Under the pieces are notes generated by a model. That model had not been told where the DNA came from and did not search any database. It saw only the letters and a program-made list of their open reading frames with translations. Shown piece after piece: positions 11,141-21,671 of a DNA stretch of 64,000 nt (position 1 is its first letter; every line of letters begins with the position of its first letter). Origin of the DNA: Vandiemenella viatica (Eukaryota; Arthropoda; Insecta; Orthoptera; Morabidae). Both the position numbers and the translations under genes were made by a program. The stretch covers positions 62,902,531 to 62,966,530 of the forward strand of contig CM061918.1 in NCBI GenBank assembly GCA_031002005.1, written 5' to 3'.

Positions 11141-12204
11141 TTAAGATTTTATAGAATCGGTTCTATTACGTGGAATTACTTGAAATTATTATATGTGATA
11201 TTAGATTTTTAGGTCTTCCCGGAAATCTACTTTTTATTTCGAAAGTTCTCTAGGATTTTGAGATAAAAATTGTTAAAAGTGAAGTGCATCTGACGAGGTA
11301 TTAAAAATTGTTTTAAGTTATTTAAACGTTCAGAAACTACGAAATTTTAGTGAAATTATACTTTAATTGAGTTATTACTTCATCAAAACTACTTTATTTT
11401 GCTCGAAAGTGTGTGAAAACAGTGAAATGCCAAATATTAGAAATCTCTTATGTGCTGAACTGGATTATTTTGGATTATCATCTTTAAGGTTAGTAAAAGG
11501 TGTTAATATTGTTACAGAAAATTAATTTAGTTGGTTTATTAAATATTGAGTTACTTTCTTGCTCGTAAATTGGTTTAAAAATGACAAAATACTTCCAAAG
11601 TAGAAGCTCATAATTCCAAAGTTGTATTATTAATGATTATTTAATTTTCGGTTGGTTTAAAGTTTATTTATTATTATACAAAGTTTATATGTGGCATTTA
11701 GCAACTACTAAAAGTCTTTACTGCATTCAAATTGGTTTAGAAACTGTGAAGTTAACTTATGGCAAAATTTATTATTTGAAATTTACTTGAGTGATTTAAT
11801 CTATTTCCTCCCAAACTAATGTTTTATTTCTGTTATAGAATGTTTACTTTAGTGCTTTTATTTAATTTCGAATACTTTAATAGTTCCTAAAAGGGTTTAT
11901 TTAGTTTGTTTGGCTATAGTATCTTCATGCTATATAAAGCTTCACTCCCATAACCTCTACACGAAATGAAGACTATCTTTTACTAAAGAGTGAACTTTTC
12001 CTCCTAATACCTAAAGGTGAGAGGCTAGAATTTACTAAAATTCTAAGATGCTTACAAGTACAGATACTTTATTAAAGCTCATAGAATCTACAGTACTGTC
12101 GGTGAAAAATTCAACACCAAGAAGAACACATGTGATATTTATCTCACAGATTAGGGACATGACACTAGTGATTAAAATTATAGAAATGTACATGCATTTT
12201 GACC
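11141..12204. other. AT-rich stretch without features
   Basis: About 1 kb of very AT-rich sequence with no supported ORF. Confidence 0.45.
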
Positions 12205-12770
12205 GTTAGAATTCAGCAAAGCCGCCACGTGCGGCAATCAGAGCCAGTTGTGGATGGAATCAAAAATAGCGTGGATATGCTACTGGGGTACACACTGCCA
12301 CGTAGTGTGTAGGCGCACTCACAAAACAATGACACAACCACAGTGATTACAGGAGGACCTGGTCGAACAAGTTGTCGACTGATCATAACCCAGACAAGTC
12401 TGATGGGCAACGTGTCATATGAACGTACAGGTCGGGGAAGCCGTGCTACCCGTCGTTCTGTGAATAAAAATTGCACATTCCACGCCATATGTGATCAGGC
12501 ATTGTCCTGCTGAAATATGGCATGTGGAGCTGTTTGCAAGAGGGGCAATGCCGCGGGCTAATACTCCCTGATGTAGCGGTTCCTGTTCAGATTACCCTCA
12601 GTACCTAGAAGGTGAGATAGCATGCTATAGTCAATGGCGCCCCGAAGCATCTTACCTCGCGTTGTCCGCTATGTTCACCTCGGTACGCGGCCATCACTGT
12701 AGATTAAAACACTAAATTTTGCCACTCAGCACTGCAGTGATGGTATTCAGGCGATCATTGCAGTGTTCTA
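12205..12770 (-). pseudogene. Tc1-like transposase remnant (second lineage)
   Basis: The reverse complement reads through LQTAPHAIFQQDNA (the second catalytic Asp block), then a segment equivalent to 'RVARLP.P.RS.D...PI..VW.MI.RQLVR', and ends with ALIAARGG, the usual C-terminus of many Tc1 transposases. Between them the D/E block has decayed and the catalytic Glu is lost. Stops and frameshifts are frequent. Its block order resembles the Tc1 at 6793 but the residues differ, so it is a separate lineage. The harbouring element's terminal repeats are not recognisable. Confidence 0.7.
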
Positions 12771-12776
12771 AGATAA

Positions 12777-13166
12777 GGGAGCGTCCATAAATTACGTGTC
12801 TCGGTCTAAAGGGGGGAGGGGTTGGCTGGTAAGCTACACTGGGCTACTGGGGGGGGGGGGGGTTTCTGGGCAAGGCCACGTAGCTTTTCATTCATATTAT
12901 TTGTCACAGTTAAAATGAGGCACAGAACACACAACAGCATGTTAATATTTGTTTCCGTGATTTAATTATCTCCGTATGTAATTTACGATAGTCTGACAAG
13001 AGGAAAATAGTACAAAATATCTTCTGGAACCAATAGGGAAAAAAGCTAGTGCTACGTGGGGGGGATGAGGGGGGTTGAGACAAAAGCCACGGCATGCTTC
13101 GTGGGGGGAGGGGAGGGGAGGTCGACAGGAGGCCAAAATGAAGCTACGTGGTTTATGGACGCTCCC
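12777..13166 (+). mobile_element. PIF/Harbinger-type MITE (GGGAGCG family), TSD TAA
   Basis: Terminal inverted repeats start GGGAGCGTCCATAAATTACG on the left and end TACGTGGTTTATGGACGCTCCC on the right (imperfect complement). Flanked by TAA at 12774-12776 and TAA at 13167-13169. A 3-bp TWA duplication is diagnostic of PIF/Harbinger insertion. The interior is two G-rich blocks around an AT-rich centre and is non-coding. Confidence 0.88.
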
Positions 13167-13220
13167 TAAGCGGTTCGTGTCGGGTCGCACTGAGCGAAAA
13201 TGCTACAAAGAACATATTGT

Positions 13221-13280
13221 CAAAATTACCCCCGGAGCGTGCGCTCGATCGCAGTTAAATTAAATCAAATTAAAATGTCA
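13221..13280 (+). mobile_element. CR1/L2-like LINE 3'-end fragment
   Basis: Only the terminal hairpin and tail of the LINE family seen at 5309 are present: 'ccggagcgtgcgctc' followed by 'cgcagttaaattaaat'. This is either a very short 5'-truncated insertion or a SINE sharing that 3' end. Confidence 0.6.
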
Positions 13281-13867
13281 GATAGTGACGCAACGAGTTG
13301 CAAGATTTCTGTCGTTGCCATCGGCTCTCGATAGTTAATTCAATTAATCCTGCACTGCAAACGGTTACTTCAGACTAAGAGCTCTTTTTTTTATTATTCA
13401 TTGAAGAAGAAAACAATTAAAACAGATATAAAATGAAACTTCCCCCCTTGCTTAGGCTCATTGAATGATAAACATTTTTCAATAGCAGCTGCACCAAACA
13501 AATAGTTCCCTTTACTTTTGCTACAGAAATAAGGTTTTCCTTAGTTTTTCTAGCTTTGGATATAGTGACTACAATTTTGCTATAGTGAGCGTCGTAGGAG
13601 ATGAAAAAAACTTTTACAATAGTACATTTAGCTACAACAAGTTAGTTGAGGATTTAAGTTTCCTGGATGAACTGATTTAAAAATGCCGTATAAAATAGTA
13701 GCGGAAGAAGCGTTTGCCCTTACGAGGCACTTGTTAAAGCCTTTTTCCTGAAAATCAATAAACAGAAATAATTTCAAATTTTCAATTATAGGCTCAGTAG
13801 AGTAAGTAGGTTGGGCGGAAAAACATTTCGAATCTATGAAACCATAATGTCGATGTTACCTTATATG

Positions 13868-14023
13868 CAGTGGCGGAACCAGGATTTTGGTTGGGGGGAC
13901 GGGGAGGCTCGACTTGAGTGAAAGGTCCCAAAAATTACGATGTCGTGGGGGGGGGGGTGACCGAGATGCTTTTGGGAGGGGGAGGTCTTGAGCCCCTTAG
14001 CCCCCCTCCTGGATTCGCCACTG
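13868..14023. mobile_element. Short hAT-like MITE
   Basis: Starts CAGTGGCGGAACCAGGATTT and ends with the complement of CAGTGGCGAATCCAGGAG; G-rich interior, 156 bp. CAGTGGCG termini fit hAT. Flanking octamers CTTATATG and CTTTTAAA match at only 5 of 8 positions, so the target duplication is decayed or absent. Confidence 0.65.
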
Positions 14024-14419
14024 CTTTTAAAATAAATAAACTAATACCAGCTGCTACTTCGTTCGATAGCTCTGCACCAACTGATAAAGACGTAAGACTG
14101 TAGAGGAAGACAAAAATTGTAATACACGAAGCACATAACTGAGGTCGTGGGTTGTAATAGGTATGTTGAGATGAAAAGGTTAGTTTTATATAGATAGGAG
14201 GAACATCAAACTAGCCGAGAGATAGGTGATAGGAAAAAATTCCTGAGATCATAGTTTACTGTAATGGTCCTATCTTTCCTGCGATAAGATACTCTTATTT
14301 ATTCCTCTAACTTCAACGTACGCCAATGTGTACATTATGCATACCCGTCACTCTCTTCACCACCTCGGGGTCTGCCAGCAAATCTAGCTGTTCTCTATTA
14401 TTCCGATACATTCCCATTA

Positions 14420-14804
14420 GGGAGCGTGCACAAACCACGTAGCTCCATTTTGGCCTCCTGTGAACTCCCCCCCCATGTAGCCCTACGTGGTTTTTGCCTC
14501 TACCCCCCCTCCCCCCCCCCCCCCACGTAGCACGTAGCTTTGTTCCCTTTTGATTCCAAAAGACATTTTGTACTGTTTTCTCTTGTCAGACTATTGTAAA
14601 TTATATACGAAGATAGTGAAATGACGGAAATAAATATTCACGTGCTGTTGTGAGTTCTGTTCCTCATTTTAACTGTGAAAAATGTTATGAAAGGAAAGCT
14701 ACGTGGCCTGGCTCGGAACCCCCCTCCCCCCACGTAGCCCAGCGTAGCCTTCCAGACAACCCCCCCCCCCCCTGGACCGAGCCACGTAGTTTGTGCACAG
14801 TCCC
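14420..14804 (-). mobile_element. PIF/Harbinger-type MITE (GGGAGCG family), TSD TTA
   Basis: Same family as 12777 but inverted: the left end reads GGGAGCGTGCACAAACCACG, and the interior runs in the opposite order ('ctccattttggcctcctgtg' comes first). Ends CACGTAGTTTGTGCACAGTCCC. Flanked by TTA at 14417-14419 and 14805-14807. Confidence 0.88.
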
Positions 14805-15061
14805 TTACACTCAAATAAGGTCACGAGCAAGATCTGATGGCCTAGTCCTTTATTTCCATATTATATCCCCTTGCTACTTGCTCCAGTATATAGATCGAGA
14901 GATATGAAACTTTTCGTAACAACATCTGGAATTTACCCGGCAACAAGAAGTCATGCTGTTAAGAGTAGGGCACAGAACTTTTGTCTCGTATCGCAGACAA
15001 ATCAAACAAAATTGGAACATCGTAGAAGTGTAACTTCCTATTTTCCGTTAAGCTCTTCATC

Positions 15062-15261
15062 TTAAAATATCCCTTGCAATCCACTTCCTTAATTATCTGC
15101 ATCATATATTATAATCTCTGTCCTCCTCTATAGTTTTTACCTTCGACTGTTCCCTCCATTAACAAATTAATCAATCCCACATGTCTTAATTTTTTTTCTT
15201 TTTTGTTTTTTGAAAAATGATTCCAGAAATTTCATTACTCACCCATCATTTCCAAAACAGG
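15062..15261 (-). pseudogene. RTE-like LINE fragment, downstream half of an interrupted copy
   Basis: The reverse complement aligns with the RTE-like LINE at 54948-55960: 'gatgggtgag', 'gacatgtgggattgatta', 'gggaacagtcgaagg' and 'taattaaggaagtgg' blocks correspond. The copy continues at 16459-16735; the two halves are separated by a Jockey-like LINE flanked by a 13-bp duplication. Confidence 0.7.
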
Positions 15262-16458
15262 ACTTCGCTATTCTCTATAGATAATCCCTCTACGTTAAAA
15301 TGGCACACCCGAGGGTGTTGCTTAAGCCCGGAAGAGGGATATTTGTTTTAATACTCATGTTTTACTCTTGTACGCCTTCTGTGAGAGTTGGCCTGATTGC
15401 GATTGTAATTAGTTTCCAAGGGCACCGGCAGTATTCATTCTTTCACTGAATTGGCTTTCGAAGGCGTAATAACTCCACACGTGGAAGTCTCGCATGCCAA
15501 TTGTGACTAAAACCTAATCTGACAGAGACTTGTTGCTTCCACCTTTCAAACCAGTTCGCCTACATCGGAATAAGACCAACCTTCGGACTCCTTGGAAGAG
15601 TAGAACACAAAGAACATCCCAAATATCTGGGAGTTACCTTGGATCGAGTCCAAGCTTTTCATCAGCATTTATTTAACACTGCAGAGAAAGTGAAGATACG
15701 TGTGAACCTTGTAAAGAAACTCGCTGGTACGTCATGGGGTGCAGGCGCTCAAGTTCTTGAGGAGCAGTCCTTGGTTTGGCGTCCTCCGTAGTAGAATAAT
15801 GTTGTTTTACATGGCTCGGTAGTGCACATGCTACCAAAGTTGCACTCAGCTGATAACAGTGAGTAGTGTCATTAAGTCTACCCCAGTATCCTGGCTGCCT
15901 GTAATTTTCCAACATTAACATTCTTCCACCACATTTGAGGAAAAAATCGATATTGCTTAGAGAACTGGAAGGAGTGAAAGAAAACAACATGATTCCTCTG
16001 CATGATGTCCTTCTTCACCTGCCTCGCACACGTTTAAAATCAAGGAGACCTGCCTACATGGAAGCAGCCAATCTCAGACATGTATGAAGAGAGGAGAAAT
16101 GAATGGGAAGCCCACAGCACCACACAATTGTGGGTTTATAAAAGATCCGGCAACCTGTGTTCCAGGTTTTGACTTGCCTAGGCGTCTTTGGTGTCAATTG
16201 AACAGGTTTCGCACAGGTCACAGAGTGTTCAATGCAACAATGTATAAGTGGGGTCTCTGTGAAAATACTTATGTGACTGGTGGTATCCAAACTGCTGACC
16301 ACACTGTGATGGATTATCCAGCAAGAAGACTATCAGGAGGTCTTCTTACAGTGCATCAAGCTGGGCCAGCTGCCAGAAGATGGCTTCAATCTACTGATAT
16401 AGTTATTTGATTGTACATGTCTTTTGTCATACTTGGCGAACGATAATAATAATAATAA
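15262..16458 (+). mobile_element. Jockey-like non-LTR retrotransposon, nested insertion
   Basis: Bounded by TTTCCAAAACAGG (15249-15261) and TTTCCATAACAGG (16459-16471), a 13-bp target duplication with one mismatch. The plus strand encodes remnants of a reverse-transcriptase C-terminal half: HPKYLGVTLDRVQAFHQHLF and KLAGTSWGAGAQVL (about 15615-15755), STPVSWLPV (about 15880), then an open frame 16084-16410 with LNRFRTGHRVFNATMYKWGL and 'TADHTVMDYPARR', the zinc-knuckle-like tail of Jockey-type ORF2 with its Cys residues lost. Tail is (AAT)n at 16444-16458. Multiple stops and frameshifts; 5'-truncated. Confidence 0.75.
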
Positions 16459-16735
16459 TTTCCATAACAGGTTAATTTCGCACTTTATTTGTCGATTTAA
16501 TTTTCAGCAATTTTCTGTAGCATCACGTTCCAAAGGCTACAATTTTCCTTTTTCCTGTTATTCCTAAAGTCCCTGCTTCGCTACCAGAAAGTGCTGTGTT
16601 CCTCCATAGAGTTCTAAAAAGTTCTTTTTTAATCCTAGATCAATATTTGAAACTAAATGATTTCTCTTTTTCAGAAGACTCTTTTCGCGCTTACTATTCT
16701 GCTTTTAACATCGATATTATATACGAAAATTTAGA
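16459..16735 (-). pseudogene. RTE-like LINE fragment, upstream half of the interrupted copy
   Basis: The reverse complement matches 'aatatttgaaactaa', 'atggagcacagcactttatgg', 'ttgaagcatttgaaatgtgg' and 'gctgaaaattaag' blocks of the RTE-like LINE at 54948-55960. Together with 15062-15261 it forms one older RTE copy split by the Jockey-like insertion. Confidence 0.7.
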
Positions 16736-16929
16736 AGACCAAACCGAGCAGGAAGATGTACGTTGGGTGTGAACAAACTAACGCGTGGGGTGCGGGAGAG
16801 GACCTGGCGAGGGGGAGCATGACTGGGGGACGTGCGCACTGATTCTGTCTGGTTGTATATTTAGCTACGTACAGCAGCTACCTCTCTTGCGTTATCGACG
16901 CGCCAGACTGGCTGGCAGCGGCAGAAACC

Positions 16930-16943
16930 GTTACCACGGCAAC
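16930..16943. promoter_or_regulatory. RFX X-box-like palindrome
   Basis: GTTACCACGGCAAC matches the classical X-box form (GTYRCC, 1-3 nt, RGYAAC), the binding site of RFX transcription factors that drive ciliary genes in animals. Its position in a CpG-rich island supports function; no expression evidence exists. Confidence 0.45.
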
Positions 16944-16970
16944 GCCGCTGCCTCAGGCTTCCGGGCCGTG

Positions 16971-16986
16971 TGACGTGCCGTGACGT
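16971..16986 (+). promoter_or_regulatory. Two TGACGT half-sites, 10 bp apart
   Basis: TGACGTGCCGTGACGT: two CRE/ATF-type half-sites in the same orientation spaced by one helical turn, 28 bp downstream of the X-box-like motif. Confidence 0.35.
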
Positions 16987-17190
16987 AGTGCGGGTGGCGT
17001 GGAGGGGGCAGTGACGCGCGGGCGGAAGGCGGCCAGTCGCGGCGGAGCCGCCAAAGGAGTTGGATGTGTCTGTGAGAGTGCGGAGTCAAGTGAGAACGTG
17101 CGCAGTGTGTTCCGGAACGTTGCTAGTGTGCCGCTTGGCGAGAGCTCTTCCTGTTCCATGAGGCAGTCTTCCTGAAGGATTACCGCCGAG

Positions 17191-19861
17191 GTGAGTGTGC
17201 TGGAAATCACTTTGAGGACTACGAGAGAGCGCTAACGGCGTGTTCTGTCTGGCTCACACCGGAGTGTCTGTAGTGGAGACGGTAATGAGCCCGCGGAGGA
17301 TGGAAAGTGTCACACCCGTCTGTGGCGACTCGTAAAGCAGTGCCAAGCAGCGTTGCCAGCTCGAGGCAAACCTGGTGATCTGTCAAGACCGAGTCTGGGC
17401 GACCTTGGGCAGCGGGAAGACGGCATTGTAAACAGTCCAGCGGCCTGGGTCCGATGTTGCTTCCAATTGAGAGCCACAAAGGCCGCATCCAACTGTGACT
17501 ATCTGGCTCAAATTGTCCTGTTATAAATTCCATATTCTCTCGAAAATTATGGCTTCAAGTTATGGAGCCAATGTTTTGATTCTGTTTTCACTGTAGCAGA
17601 CGTTCAGTTGTTTCACTAAAAGAAATATAACTACATTCTTTCACTTTAATTAAGACTTCTCTTTGATGTTTTGTTTTGGTTATTTTTATATGCAACTGTG
17701 AGATATATTTTTCTCAATGTATGAAATTGCACTTATTGATCATAATCTTCGTATATTTGTAGGGGCTGGGTATGACAGTTTCGTACACTGTGCTTCATCT
17801 ATTCTGCCTTTGCATCTTTCTTTTCGCATTATGTTTTCCCATTTTTACCGTTCGTTTTGTAAATCATCCGTAATACGATACAACCACCTCTTCTACGACG
17901 GCTGAGAATATTTTAATATTTTATTCGAAATACTGCTCTGGTGCTCCAGACTCCTATTTCACATTGCAGATCGCTTTAACACTGCATTGCCCTATTTCAA
18001 TCATATTCACCTTTATGAGGTAAAAATGCAGTTTGTTGACGTCCATTCTAGAAAAAGGTACTCATCTCGTAACTACTGTTGCTGTTTTTTGGTTCAGCGG
18101 TTAATAAGCAAAGATAGAATCAACCCAGAACGTTGACAGGTAGCAAACGTAGAGATTGAAATTTACATGCGCAGTTTAACGAGCGGTAAATGAAAGGCTG
18201 GCGTATGCATAATGCAAAATGGAAAGTACGTTGATTTTCGTTTGCTCATATTCTTCCATTTCCCTTATTCATTAGCTTCAGCGAACTATCCTATACTTAA
18301 GGCCGACAGGAAGTTGACACAAGCGACGATAGAAATGGAAATAACTAAGTAAAGCTTTGCAAACTGATACATTTGTTAATTTGAACCATACGGATTCTAC
18401 AGTACATAATTGTCATCGAATTCCTCAAAAAGTACAAGGATTTTTTTTCCCCCCCAAACACTTCTTCACTGACAAGTCTCTTGACTGTTGCTGTTTTTCC
18501 TCCCGTCTTTCGTACTGTTTTTCTGAAATCAGAGAAGGCAGGTCAAAGGGCGTGTTAGCCGACCCCTGTGCTTAGTTTGCAAAGTGGCTAGTTGCTGACA
18601 AGTGCGCTGTTCACTTTTTTTTCCGCTACGATCACTTGTTGCAGTTCCTCTGGAGGCTGTTGACAGAACTCACACCTAAACCATACACAATGCACGCAGT
18701 GTCATTTCTTCGCCCATAAACAAATATATACAACTGACACCGGCAATTAATATAAATCTAGAACAAAGTATACAGGTTACGCAGAGCTTCTACTACGAGA
18801 CTACACATTTGAGACCTCCTAATCTCATGTCTACCTCGCAGGCAATAGAGATTAGCTTTATCTGCAGCTATAGACAAAGACCGTTCAGGTGTGTAAATTA
18901 TACTCGCGGAGCGTCTACAAGCACGATGAGTTTTGGACTCCTGTTTCAAATATTTTTAATTTCAGTTATCTGTGAGTATCAGGAAACATTCGAATAAAAT
19001 GAGTGAGTGGTCTCTTAGTTTTGACTATTTTTTATTGATTCACGATACCAACCGGGTGCCTGTTAGTTCTTTGATAGGTATTAGCTCTCGCGTTTGATAT
19101 ATCGGAAATATTTTTGACAAAATTTATTGCCATTTTATTTTATTCAACACGAAGCAAAACACGAGTTTACTTTATATCCGCAGTCCAGAATTTTGAAAGA
19201 TAAAACCCGCAAGTACCAAATTGGTGAACCGTGGAAAAAGGTGTAGGATACACAATGTTACCAACATTATAGAAATAGTGCAGGTTGGGAAACTTTACGA
19301 GATTAGAATTTGTCATCTGCTTTTCGATTGGTTTGGTGTAATATTCTTCTGTGCGTTTTCTAAGCTAATCGTCTTCTTCCAACACACAGATTAACACAAT
19401 GAAAGTCCTAAATTATCGGTTTTATTTTTTCTAATTTTTTATTCCTTTGCAGTTCTTATCTTTGTTTGTCTCTTCGCTAACAAATGAAGTAATCGGACTT
19501 GCCTTTACACTGAGATATTCAACTGTATCTAAGTAAAAATCTTTGTTCGTAGAAGCTGTGCAAGAATGGAACTGAATAAAGCAGCGAGATATATTGCTGT
19601 CTGTGACAGGAATTAGGTGCAATCATTGACGTTAGGTCCTTCAACCCTACCAACAGGCGAGTTTATTTATATCGTTCTGTTTAGTCATAAAGGATACAAT
19701 AGAAATCGAAATTCTTCATTGCTAGGAGAGATAGTATAGGTGTAGCTATTAGTTTGATAAAACGACGTTTTTCATAGTGCTTTTAGCATGGCCCTTCCTT
19801 CAATCGCCAGTTTCAATTTTACTTGCTAGAAAGCAAAGTTGCTATTCTTACGAGATACATA
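17191..19861. other. Possible intron; AT-rich, no recognisable gene
   Basis: If the splice donor at 17191 is real, this is intronic. It holds a GC-rich shoulder to about 17520 and then AT-rich sequence. Small ORFs (17717-17905, 18357-18575, 18809-18997 on plus) show no domain that I recognise. Confidence 0.3.
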
Positions 19862-20766
19862 TCAAATGGAGGACAAAATAATACGAACACCTGTGAAAAA
19901 GTATGACGTATTTCATACCTGCAGTACAGCCGCGCCACCTGCAACTGAAGTCTGTCACCTAGTGAGCGTGAAGAGGGAGGTATCAGTCTCTCAACAATAG
20001 TCACCTGCGTTGCATGCGTCTATCGAACTGTCTGTGATATGTTGAAATGTCAGACCTGTCAGAATTCCAAAGAGGAATGATTGTCGGAGCGCGTTTAAGA
20101 GGAGCATCGGTTACGGAAACACCAAACCTTTTGGGGTTTGCAAGGAGTACGGTATCCGCCGTTATGACAACGTGCACGAAAGAGGGTAAGACGGCGTCTT
20201 CAAAGTACAACAGTGGCCGAAAGTCAAAGCTTACTGATAGGGATAGACGTGTCTTGAAGCGCATAGTAGCCCGAAAGCACAAGCAATCGTTATCCGATAT
20301 AACATCCGAAATGAACAGTCATCTCCAGGACCCCGTTCAACAATAACTGTCAAAAGGGAACTTCATGCTGCGAACATTTATGGCAGAGTGGCAATTCGTA
20401 AACCCTTGGTGACAGCAACTAAAGCTTTCAAGTGACGCCAGTGGTGCAGAGATCACAAAGGCTGGTCCCCACCGCAGTGGCAACAGGTAATATGGTCAGA
20501 TGAATCGTCGTTCACCCTTTTTCAGACGACCGGACGCGTTTATGTCTGGAGAACGCCCAGAGAAGCGTTTAATCCTGAATTCCTCTTGCCGACTTTGAAG
20601 CATGGGGGTGGCTCCATTATGGTTTAATATAGCATTGTCCATGACCTTTATGCATCTATCCCATGTCGCATTAAATCTGTACTTCAGTCAAAGGGTGGTC
20701 CAACCCCCTATTAATGAAGATTTTCCATTATTCCACAGGTGTTCGTATTATTTTGTCCTCCCCGTG
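19862..20766 (+). mobile_element. Tc1-like transposon, internally deleted
   Basis: 19868-19895 and 20734-20761 are perfect 28-bp inverted copies (motif GAGGACAAAATAATACGAAC). TA dinucleotides lie just outside (19860-19861 and 20767-20768). At about 0.9 kb it is shorter than a full Tc1 element because the middle of the transposase is missing. Confidence 0.88.
20047..20733 (+). pseudogene. Tc1-family transposase, N-terminal half plus last residues
   Basis: From the ATG at 20047 an open frame of about 99 codons holds the helix-turn-helix DNA-binding region (SDLSEFQRGMIVGARLRGAS, then GRKSKLTDRDRRVLKRIVA). After frameshifts, the first catalytic block WSDESSFTLF (about 20496) and LKHGGGSIMV (about 20600) follow. 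The sequence then jumps to VLQSKGGPTPY near 20685, the normal C-terminus, so the second catalytic Asp and the Glu are deleted. The first Asp is intact, unlike the copy at 6925. Non-functional. Confidence 0.85.
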
Positions 20767-20972
20767 TACTTGACATTATAAAAACAAGGGATAACATTAG
20801 CTGATTGAACTTTTTGACTAATATGTTTTTCTGCGAATTTAACTGATTAAAATGGAAGTGAAGAAATGTAACAAAATTTCACGAGTTTTATTTCATACCT
20901 TCTCACTGTCGTGTACTTTAAAGGATGTAAATACTGACAGTTGTATCACGGGTTCAAGCAGTTACGTTTCAG

Positions 20973-21090
20973 AACGTTGAAGCTTAGAAGTACTGTAAAG
21001 AGAAAATGCCACGACACGCAGTTTGTATTATTATGGGCTGCCTTTCGCTTGTGTTGACAGGAGCATCAGGAAGTAGTCCGCATATCTGCG
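20973..21090 (+). CDS. Candidate exon with start codon and signal peptide
   Basis: GTTACGTTTCAG ending at 20972 is an acceptable 3' splice site. The ATG at 21006 has an A-rich insect-type context (GAAAATG). Reading on: a short basic start MPRH, a hydrophobic core VCIIMGCLSLVLTGA, a small-residue SGSS cleavage-like stretch, then PHICG, with GCG|GTGAGATC, a good donor, at 21090/21091. Without splicing the frame ends 45 codons after the ATG, at 21143. Together with the donor at 17190 this could be exon 2 of a secreted protein gene. I do not recognise the protein. Chance cannot be excluded. Confidence 0.3.
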
Positions 21091-21589
21091 GTGAGATCTT
21101 CACACTCGACGGATTACGCTCCCGGCTTGAGCTGTCTTACCAGCCATAATCTAAAATGGCGGAGTTAATTGTTCCAACGCTCAGCGGCTGAGGAAACCCA
21201 ACGGAAACACGAGCTACTCCGTAAAGAACGACGGAGACCACAACACCCGTACGAAACTCGATCTGCGTATACCGTCTGCTCCTTTGAATGGTTTCCCTGA
21301 ATCAGTACAGGCGAAAGAAGGAAGCTATTTAATGCAGGTCGGGTATTTAGTTTCCAACTATTTCTTCTTGCCAACTCTAATGACCCGTTGTCTGCGTAAA
21401 CATTGGAACCAGTGTAATCATAACACGTCCATGCTCAAAAAGAAATACAGCAAATAATAGAAAGCAAAACGTACCGTTAGGCAACAGTGAAAAATTTACT
21501 AATTTAATTAATTTGTTCATTTTATATTGGAATACCAGTCCAGAGAAATGCAAAAGTACTGTTCCGGACTGACATGTGATAGCTACCAC

Positions 21590-21645
21590 AATTTTCCCAC
21601 TGATGATGATGCACCACTCTAAAAGGGCGAAACGCGTCTGGTGAA
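21590..21645 (+). ncRNA. Hammerhead-ribozyme-like motif of Penelope-element type
   Basis: CCA-CTGATGA (21597-21606) and GAAACGCGTC-TGG (21629-21641) have the conserved hammerhead core strings in the right order, with a possible stem II between them (GC-A-CC at about 21611 against GGGC at 21625-21628, one bulged A) and a 3-bp stem I (CCA/TGG). The 'GAAACGCGTC' form with a very short stem III is the one described in Penelope-like retroelements. No Penelope reverse transcriptase is visible nearby, so this would be an isolated remnant. Confidence 0.45.
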
Positions 21646-21671
21646 AAAACATTAATAAAAATAATTGTTAA

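Larger units (their letters stand above)
16750..17190 (+). promoter_or_regulatory. CpG-rich promoter and non-coding first exon candidate
   Basis: A sharply bounded GC- and CpG-rich island in AT-rich DNA, with promoter-type motifs (X-box at 16930, two TGACGT half-sites at 16971 and 16981). It is followed by GCCGAG|GTGAGTGTG, a strong 5' splice-site match at 17190/17191 on the plus strand. There is no long ORF across it, so the transcribed part would be 5' UTR. The transcription start is not determinable. GC richness continues to about 17520. This is the best host-gene signal in the window, but no downstream coding exon of a known gene is recognised. Confidence 0.45.
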
